Origin: Pinguiococcus pyrenoidosus
Taxonomy: Eukaryota; Sar; Pinguiophyceae; Pinguiochrysidales; Pinguiochrysidaceae
Assembly (NCBI GenBank): GCA_019677205.1
Contig: JAAMXY010004448.1
Span: 1-19,195 of the forward strand
DNA: 19,195 nucleotides
Reading direction: 5' to 3'
Positions 10,101-18,279 of this stretch are shown here, piece after piece (position 1 is the stretch's first letter; every line of letters starts with the position of its first letter). The position numbers were made by a program, and so were the translations under genes. The notes beneath the pieces are model-generated. The model saw only the letters and a list, made by a program, of their open reading frames with translations. It ran no database searches and was not told the origin of the DNA.

Positions 10101-13100
10101 TGCGCACCTCCACGGCGTGCATGGAATTCTTCTGGCGAGTGATCTCGGCATGCAGCTTGTCGCTCAACCCCCCGTGAGCGGTGCGCCCCGTCACGCGGCG
10201 CAGCCGCTTCCAAGGCGACGGTCCCTCGTCGTTCATCACATCTGGCGACGAGCGGAGCAGCACGCATGCCTCGTTGATGTCCCCGTCGTCGATCGCGTGG
10301 CCCTCGTCCAAGGCGCACAGGATATCCACATAGACATGAAACGCGTGGCTGACCCACTGAAGTCTCCGGATGCGATTGCTGGTCTTGCGGTCGTACTTCC
10401 TGCCGTCGGCAGCGGCGTTGGGGTTCAGCTCGTCCACCTTCGCCTCCTCGAAGAGACTCACCACCCGTGAGGCCAGCGCCAGGTCGTCGTTGCGGCCCAT
10501 GGCGTCGATGTGCAGCCCGATCTCGTCCTCGTTGGCGTCAACGAAAGGCTCAAATTCGTACTCGTGCTTGGCCGGCTCCAGCAACGTGCTCCGGGGCCGC
10601 TGCTCCGGCACGCCCACACGGGCGCCGCTGCGACGGCCCATGGCCAGCATCTGCTTGGTGCCGGGGTGGTGAAAGATGAACTCCTGCGCCAGCAGTGCCA
10701 CCTCAAGCAGGTAGTCCCACTCCAAGCGCTGCAAGTCGGTCTTCCACAGCCGCATGTCTGTCTGCCCCGAGATCTTGCCCAGCACCACCAGGAACAGACG
10801 TCGCGCCAGACCGACGGCGGCGTCGCCCCAGCCCGCCACCATGCTCAGGATCTCCAGGCTCCTGGCCAGAGCGAAGCGGATGGTGTGCGGAGAGGCCGCT
10901 TGCGCCGCGGCATCTTTATCCTCTAGCACCACGGAGTCCTTGGGAGTGGGCTTGGCGCCGAAGATGCTCAGGCGGCTGGTCCAGGACGGCTTCACGGGTG
11001 GCGGCGTCTGCATGGGCGACGTCACGGCGCTCGACGTGGTGCTACTGTTGCGCAGAGAGTCTCGCCCGGCGATGGATGTCTCCCACAGGGCCTTTCTGGC
11101 GTCGGTGTAGGCGAAGGCGTGCACGAAGGGCAGCGCCAACACGTTGAGCGTCAGGCGCATGGCTTCTTCCTGCAGCTCCGTACGTGTCTCGGCGCTGCAC
11201 GGCACGTTGAACAGCACGGGGTAGATGTACATCTGCCAGTCTTGGATCCGCAGGATGTGCAGCACGTTGGCACGCTTGCGAATGAAGAGCAGGTTCAGGT
11301 CTCGCAGAATCTTCGCCTGAAGGTCCGGCGTTGCCTGCGACAAGCAGATGAGCACGCTGAGAAGCAGATCGCCGCGCACGATCTCCCTGCCGAACACGTC
11401 CAGCATCGGCGGCGTCAGGCCAGCCTCTCGCTGCGCCCACTCGGACGCCGGAGCACGGTACGGTCGGTCGAGAAGCAGCTCGCAGAGCGCCGTGTAGCTG
11501 TAAGGACCTCCCTGTCGTTCCAGGTGATCGATCCATCAGCGACACTTGCATCGGCTCGGAGACGCGCACAAGACCGAATGGAAGAGCTGGAGGCACGCAC
11601 CTGAACCGTCCTGACCACCGTCTCGAAGAAGGGCCAGGTGTCCTCTTCTCTGCCGTACACGCGAGAAAAAAGGAGATGGAGCGCGCGGAGGCTCCAGTAC
11701 CGCACTTTATCCCGCCACGCTTCCTCCTGCTCGAGAATACACTCCGGACGAGGCCCACCCGGCGGCTGCGGCTTCACGGGCACAATCGCCGGCACCGCGA
11801 TCGCCTCGACAAGCCCATGCACTATGGCTTCCAGTGGCGAATCGTCGTGATCGGCGCCGAGGCGCTGGGTGCCCCTCATGTGGATCAAGCTGGTCATGAT
11901 GGAGCGGGCGGGTCTCCGCGTGGCAGAACGTGCGGAACCCGCCGCGGCGCCCTGATTCTTCGCCAGCGACGCTGCCGCCGCCACGGAGTGAAAGTGGCGG
12001 ATGCGCTGCAGGAGCTCGGCGTCGAGGAGCCAGCGGCAGACCGCACTGGCAATGTCGAGCAGGTGCAGCCGGATACAGCCCTCACAGGCGTTTGGGGAGA
12101 TAGTGCTGTCCAGGAGGTTCCTGGCCGCGGGGCCAAGGCCGGTCTCGTTTTGCCCGAGCCGGGTCTTGAGCAGGAACGCGCCTGCGCGAAGCGCCTGAAA
12201 CTGAGAGTGGTGCGCCCGGCCGGTCTCGTCGTCGTGCATCTGTGACTCGATGAACAGAGCCACCTTCGATCCCGCTGGGGGCTTCGCAGCATTTTCATGT
12301 TGGAGGGGACAACGCGTCAGGACACGTTCGATGATATGTAGCAGGTTGGCTGCAGATCCCCAGTCCGTAAGCGCGACTCACCTCGTAGCAGCACGCGAAG
12401 CCGCGCGACAAGTCCGAAGCGTACTGGCATAGCTCGGCCAAGGGTCGATGCTTACCATCACGGCCTGCGGTAAGACCGCCGCCCGACGTGGAGCTGGGCG
12501 TGATTCGACTGATCGTCCGACGCTCCTGCTCAGCATCGCCGGCGGGTTCTGGAGCCGCGCTGCTCGTGGGGTTGCCTCGGTCGAAGCTTCGGCGCTCCTC
12601 ATCCACGCTTTGCCGGAAGCGAAGCGCCGACGCGTTCGGGCCGCTCAGCATGCGCTTCTCCACCTGGCTCAAGGGCACGGTGACGGAGCTGAGCTCGCTG
12701 CGCGTGAGAGCCTGATACGCAGCTGCCAGCGTGTCGTAGAGCTCCACGCGTTCGTCGCACCAGAGTTGGACGTAGCTGGTCGGCAGGTGCACCACGAGGC
12801 CCTTCTCGTGGTCCTGCAGCAGCGCCACGTCCACGATGTCCTGCAGCGCTACGCGCTGCTTGCACTTGCTGTACACGCCCGGGTGGCACAGGTACATGGC
12901 GTAGGTGGTGAGGACGAAGGCGCGTTTCTTGTGCCGCTTCCCACGCCACTGCACTTTCTCCACGTCCACAGAGAACAGTAGCCTCTCCTTGGGCGCCGGA
13001 ATCTCCTTGCCATGGAACACCGCGAAGACCTTCTGCGCGTCGACGTCGTACTGAGGCAGCAGCTGCTCGTCGAAGCCGTCCGAGGACAGCACGTGAAGCG

Positions 13101-13209
13101 CGTCGTGCGGATGGCTAATGATCGCGGCAACCGGAGACACCTGCAGCTCGAGAGCCGCGATGGCCCTTGCGTCCGCCGCGGCGCTCGCGCTGCCCCGAGG
13201 ATGCGCCAT
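7128..13209 (-). CDS. PH/TH1-like, neurobeachin-type helical, eight-LIM scaffold protein
   Basis: Eleven exons: 13209-12456, 12349-11601, 11511-9244, 9179-9105, 8996-8845, 8758-8664, 8590-8493, 8406-8331, 8272-8172, 8113-7486 and 7390-7128, about 1,752 residues. All introns are GT..AG. Residues about 78-168 resemble a myosin-I TH1 or PH-like fold (RAFVLTTYAMYL). Residues about 250-770 are helical, with a stretch (RDLNLLFIRKRANVLHIL, then DWQ) like the region before the BEACH domain in neurobeachins, but no BEACH or WD40 follows. A Ser/Pro/acidic linker spans about 960-1215. From 1223 to the end are eight LIM zinc-binding domains (CEKC, CLGC, CQEC, CAKC, CNKC, CHGC, CAFC and CTTC starts). LIM3 and LIM5 use His for one Cys, and LIM6 has a CxxCx4C spacing. 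The role is inferred: a protein-binding scaffold, possibly cytoskeletal or membrane-linked. The ATG at 13209 has a strong context (CCGCCATGG). The first intron is uncertain; the alternative is 12382 joined to 12281. The gene is divergent from the coiled-coil gene. Confidence 0.8.
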
Positions 13210-13423
13210 GGCGGCCGGAGGGCGGCTGAGATCTCTACCGTGGCATTCCCAGCTCGGTAACCCCAGCGGCGGCGCGCGAACTTGCTCAGCGCGGTGCGGA
13301 AGCGTACTTGTGAGCGGCCGGGGCTCTTCCGCGGCGTTATGCGCAGCGCGGCTCCCGTAGGCGGTTTCCTCCAGTGCTCCTTCGGGCGCGGTACTGCCGG
13401 AGCGGCGCAAGGTGAACAGCAAC

Positions 13424-13475
13424 AGAGAGAGGGAGAGAGACACGGAGAGCAAACGGCGGAGGCGGCGGCGGCGGC
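13424..13475. repeat. GAGA tract followed by GGC trinucleotide repeat
   Basis: A purine tract (13424-13440) and a GGC run (13461-13474) lie about 215-265 bp upstream of the LIM gene ATG. Read on the transcribed strand they are CT-rich and GCC-rich, typical of GC-rich 5' UTR or promoter sequence. The open frame through them would add a Leu/Ser-rich leader; this looks like translated simple repeat rather than a real N-terminus. Confidence 0.6.
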
Positions 13476-14165
13476 AACGCGGAGCGCGCTCCCCACAGAG
13501 CTTCCGGAGCGCCGCCGCTGAGAGTACCGGAACTTGAAGCGGCGGAACGCATACTTTGTGATGCTGTGTTTCCGAGCCTCGTGGCTCCGCGGGGTCGAGC
13601 CAATGGACGCAACTGGACCTAACGCAGCGGCCAATGAACGCGGTCAGCGGCGCAGCCCATATCGATCGCGGTCACTTGGGACAAGGCATGGAGCCGCCGA
13701 TGAGGCGCCTCAAGCCCAGTCCGTTGAGCTGCCCGGGACAGCCCAGGCTTGTTTCCCGGCGGCCACGCGCTCAAGCCAATCTCGACGGTGGGTGAGCATG
13801 TTCCCTGGAAAACTGGGTCATCTCAACCACAACAGGCAAACGACCATCTGCGCCCAGTTTGGCCGCCTGAGCTTATTTTTGGACGACGCGCAGTCACCCT
13901 TGACATACAATGAAAGCTTTCTGTCCTGAAGGAGATGTCCTGTGCTGTGGGGAACGAAGTGCGTCGTACCATACGGCACATACGAATGATGCCGGCGGCC
14001 TCAAGTGCTCAAGCGTCATTCCAGAGACCTCGTATGATCTCAAAATCCAGCATCGGTATTCTGCGGAGGAATGGTATTCGTCCTTGCCGGAGGACTGCAC
14101 CTTCTTGCTTTCAGCATTCAAGCCCGCCCTTGTCCGACCGTCACGAAACGCTTCGCGAGTCTTCC

Positions 14166-14217
14166 ATTGGCCGTCTGCGGATTTCCCACTAGACCATGCG
14201 TAGCACGCTTAAATAAG
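14166..14217 (+). promoter_or_regulatory. Candidate core promoter of coiled-coil gene
   Basis: An ATTGG (inverted CCAAT) at 14166-14170 is followed about 40 bp later by TTAAATAAG at 14209-14217, a TATA-like spacing. It lies about 300 bp before the ATG at 14511. This is pattern matching only. Confidence 0.3.
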
Positions 14218-14510
14218 AGCTTCGCCCCAGCTGCAGACGCCGCCGGCGTTCTGCGCCCCCCTCTCTTTCCGACGCCTTTGCCGTGCACGCGTCACCAGGA
14301 GGTTCGATCCGCCGCGAGACGTGATCTACAGGAGCGGCGCCGGCTGACAGCTCCAACTTCTGCTGCGAAGGGAAGTGGTCCGGGTTCTCCGCCAAAGCTC
14401 GGATATCTTTCTGACGCGCAAAGCACCGCTGTCGCAAGATAAACGTCACCGGCGAGGCCAAGCCTGCCTCAAATCTGCGCAAGCTGGGCGAAGTGAGCCC
14501 TGGGGAAGAG

Positions 14511-17429
14511 ATGGGAGACGCACCGGAATCCCAAGATCTAGCGGTCCTCGAGCTGCAGAGCGAGCCGGGCGAGATGATCCTGCAGTTCCCAGGCGATGGC
14601 GGCGATCTGGTGCAGTTTGAGCCGTGCCGGATGAACGAAGAGTCCGGTCTGGCCACGGGTGCAAAGGTGCTGGCTGTGATTCCATGGAGTCCCACTGCGG
14701 AGGAGCAGTCGGAGCATCCGCTGTGGAAGCTGGCGCCTGGATACGTGTTGGATGAGGTGAATGGCGTCGCGTGCTGGGACATGGACTTCCGTGACATTCT
14801 GCAATGCACTCGCAACGCAATGGACGGCGGACTGCCACGACCACTCACCCTCAAGTTCAAGATTGCATCGGGAACCTCGCCACGGGCGCCGCAGAGAAGG
14901 TCGTCTAACTTTCCGGGCTTCCGGGGTATTCGCGCCAGCGTGACCAACGCGCTTGCGCGGCGAGGGAAGGACGCAGAGAACACGGAGCCAGATGAAGACG
15001 TGCCGCCCCCCGCGATTGATGCGTCTCCGACAAATGGACATACTGAGCATCGGCGCGGCGGGAGCGTGGCGAACCGACTTGGACAGACCTTCCGGCGCGT
15101 TCAGAACCGCCTGAGGAGCCGAGGTGACAAGACGGAGCTGGAAGTCTTGGAGCGGGTGAGGCTCGCGAAGGAGCTAGCGGCCCTCCTGCCAAAGATCACG
15201 ATCGAGCCCATCGAGGCCGGGGCGCAGGTGCTGGCCGTGCGAGGCGACGAGCGTACCATCGGCGATGCTGCCGATGCCGCGGTTGTGCAGTGCAATTGGG
15301 CCAAGCTCAAGACGGACGAAGCCCAGTGGACGGGAGAGACTGTCGCCACGAGCTTCTACAACCCCAATGCGGACGACATCGGAGAATCCCTGCGAGTGGA
15401 CGTGGTGATGACCGCACCGTCGGAGTCTGACCGGCAAGTGCTGCTCAAAATGCACGAGGAGGACAAGGACGCCGACGACACGGAAGCTTTTCGCACGGAG
15501 CTCCAGGAAATAGCGGACGCAACTGGCTGCGCAGACTTCGGCCCTGTCGAACCGTCGACGAGACTCTTGGACATGCACCGAAGCTTCACATCTTTCGTGA
15601 TGCTGTGGGATGGGCTGTGCCACACCCATCCGAACGTCAAGCTCGCCTTGCGCTGCGGAACGCGAAAACCCATTGTGCTGGGCTTCACGAGCACGGAGAT
15701 CATCATGTATGAAAGGATGCCGCAGTCGATGAGGAAGGTGATCTCCGAGGAAGAGATGCACACGGAGGAGAAAAACGCCTTCCTCGCGGCGGAGAGTGAG
15801 AACCCGCACCTGTGCGGCAAGATCATCACGCGACTTCTCTTCTCCCACGTGCACGTCCGTTGTGACCCCAGGCGAGACGACGCCTTTGCGTTGGCGATTC
15901 CCAAAGCTGAGGACGATGCTCCGGAGGCCTCCGCCATGTTTGGCGCTCCACTGTTGGCGGGCGACAGACAGACTCGCGACGTCATGGTGTTGGGCATCCG
16001 CGCCTTGCGAGCTCGGGCGAGGTACTCAGCGAAGATCGCTGAGGGGGAGGATGGCGAAAGTAGTGGCGCTGCTAGCGCAGAAGAGCCCAGTCTTGAGGAA
16101 AGACTTGGCGATCCTATTCACCTGAACAGGGCCGCCTTCCAGCTCGGCCTGGATTGCCATGTGGCGCAACACGTCGTCGACTGCTCAGGCGAAGGGGCAG
16201 ACGCTCCTGGCCAAGCTGAGCTCCTCTCTACCGAAACCCTGCACCCTGACGTGTACACGCATCTGAAAGTCCCGTCCCCCAGAGCGGATTCGAGCGAGGC
16301 CTTCAAGACGGAGCGCGACGACTTCGGCGAGATCTTTGACATGGAGGCCCAGTCGATGGGTGACTATGGGTTCAATCCGACGGCTTCCATGGCCTCGCAG
16401 CTTGCCTTCACGAACGAAGAGATTGACGAGTTGCGCTCCCAGATGAAGCAGCTCAGGACGGAGCTCTCCGTCTCGCAAAACGATCGAGCCACGCTGCGCG
16501 ACAAGGTGCGCTCCATGCAGACCGAGAGCTCCGAGGCAGGGGCGAGAATAGCGCAGCTGGAAGCCTCGTTGCAGGCCACGATTTCTGAGAAGGATCGTGT
16601 CTCTGATAAGCTTGGGGAGCACGCGGCGGTCCTCAAGGAGCGAGAAGAGCTGAGAGAGGAGCTCGACGTGCGTGAAGCCCGGTTGACTCAGATGAAGTCC
16701 GAGGTGGATGCGGCCAACCGAGACAAGGAGCGACTCGCAACCGAGCTTGCCGCGGCGAAGGAAGCCGCGGCGGGCATCGACCAAGCGGTGAAGGAACGGG
16801 ACGAGGCCATGGCGAGGACAGAGGCTCACGAGCAGACGCTCCGCAAAAGGCAAGAGCGCATCGCCGAGCTGGAAGGGATGCTGCAAGCAAGCCAGCAGGA
16901 AGCGCGGGACGCGTCAGCAGCGCGCCAGGAAGCTGAGACCCAGTTGAAGGCAGCAGAGGAGAAGGTCAAAGAAGCGGACGCGGAGAACCAAGCTGCGCAG
17001 CAGAAGGCAGAGCAGCTGGAACAGCAGCGCAATGGGCTGAAGCGGAAGGCCGATTCCCTGGCACGGGAACTAGATCACATCACTAGGGTAGTAGGAAGCG
17101 TAGCGGAGGCGGAGAAGAAGCTGGCGGAATTTGATAAGACGCGCCTCGATCTGGCGATTGCTCAGGCGGAGCGGAAGCGCGCGGAGGATGACGCCAAGGA
17201 GCTTGCGAACGTCGTTGAAGGAATGCGCATGACAATTGAGGAGAGCAAGCGCAGCATGGTGAAGTCACAGCTTTCCAAGGCTGGGAACTTCCTTCGACGT
17301 CATGTTCCTCGCCCAACCTTGACCGACGACTCGAGTCAGAATGGATCAGATCCCAAGCCTGGCAGCAGCTCCACCGCGGAGATTGAAAGGCGCAGCAAGG
17401 AAGATGGGCAGGCGAAAGCAGGATCGTAG
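14511..17429 (+). CDS. PDZ-like, AIR9/A9-like, coiled-coil protein
   Basis: A single exon encodes 972 residues; I do not recognise it as a named protein. Residues about 12-120 look like a divergent PDZ domain, ending in APGYVLDEVNGVACWDMDF. Residues about 225-305 contain SFYNPNADDIGESLRVDVV, which resembles the conserved core of A9 (Ig-like) repeats of the plant microtubule protein AIR9. Residues about 350-470 are a conserved-looking globular stretch with CGTRKPIVLGFTSTEIIMYE. From about 635 to 915 there is one long coiled coil rich in Glu, Ala, Arg and Lys heptads, then a basic patch and a Ser-rich tail. The role is inferred: a structural or microtubule-linked scaffold. The frame is open back to 14415, but 14511 is the first ATG, so an upstream exon is possible. 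It is divergent from the LIM scaffold and convergent with the LAMTOR4-like gene. Confidence 0.82.
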   Translation: MGDAPESQDLAVLELQSEPGEMILQFPGDGGDLVQFEPCRMNEESGLATGAKVLAVIPWSPTAEEQSEHPLWKLAPGYVLDEVNGVACWDMDFRDILQCTRNAMDGGLPRPLTLKFKIASGTSPRAPQRRSSNFPGFRGIRASVTNALARRGKDAENTEPDEDVPPPAIDASPTNGHTEHRRGGSVANRLGQTFRRVQNRLRSRGDKTELEVLERVRLAKELAALLPKITIEPIEAGAQVLAVRGDERTIGDAADAAVVQCNWAKLKTDEAQWTGETVATSFYNPNADDIGESLRVDVVMTAPSESDRQVLLKMHEEDKDADDTEAFRTELQEIADATGCADFGPVEPSTRLLDMHRSFTSFVMLWDGLCHTHPNVKLALRCGTRKPIVLGFTSTEIIMYERMPQSMRKVISEEEMHTEEKNAFLAAESENPHLCGKIITRLLFSHVHVRCDPRRDDAFALAIPKAEDDAPEASAMFGAPLLAGDRQTRDVMVLGIRALRARARYSAKIAEGEDGESSGAASAEEPSLEERLGDPIHLNRAAFQLGLDCHVAQHVVDCSGEGADAPGQAELLSTETLHPDVYTHLKVPSPRADSSEAFKTERDDFGEIFDMEAQSMGDYGFNPTASMASQLAFTNEEIDELRSQMKQLRTELSVSQNDRATLRDKVRSMQTESSEAGARIAQLEASLQATISEKDRVSDKLGEHAAVLKEREELREELDVREARLTQMKSEVDAANRDKERLATELAAAKEAAAGIDQAVKERDEAMARTEAHEQTLRKRQERIAELEGMLQASQQEARDASAARQEAETQLKAAEEKVKEADAENQAAQQKAEQLEQQRNGLKRKADSLARELDHITRVVGSVAEAEKKLAEFDKTRLDLAIAQAERKRAEDDAKELANVVEGMRMTIEESKRSMVKSQLSKAGNFLRRHVPRPTLTDDSSQNGSDPKPGSSSTAEIERRSKEDGQAKAGS

Positions 17430-17638
17430 GGCATCGCTGAGGCTGCAAGATGCCGCTTCTAGCCGCTCAGGGGGGCTGAAATTGTGCGAGTAGGTCGTAA
17501 AAGGCCAGGCGCCTTCTCCAGCTTGCCACCAGTAGGATACCAAGAAGCTTGAACTCTCTATGATCCCCTCCTTGAGCGCCGCTGCCAAATGCCAAGGCGC
17601 TCCCGCGTTGCCAAAAAGGGATCGCCCCAGGACGCCCT

Positions 17639-18054
17639 TTACTTTATCTCCGCGCTCAAGTGCGCTATGTACAACCACTCTCCGGACACGCCCATGCTAT
17701 ACTGTGATTCCTTGAAGGCAACTGGGAGACGGACGACACCGCGGTCAGCTTCGGCACGGCAGTGGACGGCGTTGTATCCTTACTCGTGACTCGCTTCAGT
17801 GGCTCGTCTTGTAGTGCCTCGACCGCGTCCAGGAAGCAGTGGTACAACTCCTCCAAGCGAGACGCTTCGTCTCCCGCCAGATCCCCCCAGACCTGTGAGC
17901 AAAGTGACAGAAAAGCCCGTCCGCATCAGGGAAAACTCCGCCATCCACTTGATGAGGGGCGGCATGAGCGAACCTTCTGGACCTCCCCTGTCGACGCGCT
18001 CAGCACTGCGGTGCCCAACGCATTCGACATGTGCTCCAGGTCCTGAACAGACAT
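17639..18054 (-). CDS. LAMTOR4: LAMTOR4-like Ragulator subunit (roadblock fold)
   Basis: LAMTOR4 is part of the Ragulator complex that anchors Rag GTPases and TORC1 at the lysosome. Three small exons, 18054-17974, 17892-17784 and 17721-17639, separated by introns of 81 and 62 nt, give 90 residues (human about 99). Joined, they read MSVQDLEHMSNALGTAVLS, then VWGDLAGDEASRLEELYHCF, then KRVTIAFKESQYSMGVSG and EWLYIAHLSAEIK. The order LG-x-x-VLS, GDLxxDE, a helix, a KR-hydrophobic-strand segment and a VSG hairpin matches LAMTOR4 and its roadblock/LC7 fold. Exon 3 is well supported: GTAAGG donor, GCTGACC branch-like site, CTCCCAG acceptor, and the reading frame ends in TAA. The first donor (GTTCGC) is weak; GAG|GTCCAG three codons earlier is an alternative. 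It is divergent from the gene at 18280. Confidence 0.72.
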
Positions 18055-18279
18055 TCTTTAGCACCCTTGCGCCCGAAGGTGGTGTATCCCGCCTGAGCTG
18101 TGGCGGACGGGGACATGCTGGGATATCAGCTGATCCTCCCCACCAGCGAACAAGTGCTGAAAACAACAAGATCTGGTGCGTCGGATGCCTCTCATTCGGC
18201 ACAGCTATTTCAATTTTTTCAATCCGGAGCATTGGACGTATCACCATCGGGCAGCGCCGGTCCGTAGCCCTCCTAAAGC
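18055..18279. promoter_or_regulatory. Divergent promoter gap, LAMTOR4-like / right-edge gene
   Basis: This 225-bp gap lies between two head-to-head start codons. An ATTGG lies at 18231-18235 and a short T/A-rich run (ATTTCAATTTTTTCAAT) at 18207-18223. No other element is recognisable. Confidence 0.4.

Larger units (their letters stand above)
13210..14510. promoter_or_regulatory. Divergent intergenic region, LIM scaffold / coiled-coil gene
   Basis: At 1.3 kb this is the largest gap in the window. Open frames in it show no recognisable protein signature. The side near 13209 holds GAGA and GGC tracts, probably 5' UTR of the LIM gene. Two CCAAT boxes lie at about 13600 and 13631 (ATTGG when read towards the LIM gene) and another at about 13774. 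A non-coding exon or small gene cannot be excluded. Confidence 0.5.

Noticed and set aside
9277-10470. Open frame of 397 codons on the plus strand
   Set aside because: It is antisense to the large third exon of the LIM scaffold gene; the GC-rich third positions of that gene keep the opposite strand open. It shows no domain.
13210-13452. N-terminal extension of the LIM scaffold starting MLSVSLSLSLLL, like a signal peptide
   Set aside because: The hydrophobic Leu/Ser stretch is a translated CT-rich simple repeat. The ATG at 13209 has a much better context and the product has no other secretory feature.
13534-13929. Small gene of 131 codons in the large divergent gap
   Set aside because: It has no domain, a biased Arg/Ser composition and no splice partners; an open frame of this size is expected by chance in GC-rich DNA.
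17346-17678. Minus-strand frame of 110 codons overlapping the end of the LAMTOR4-like gene
   Set aside because: It reads plausibly at first (ALERGDKVKGVLGRSLFG) but has no ATG start, is out of frame with LAMTOR4-like exon 3, and its second half is antisense to the coiled-coil gene.
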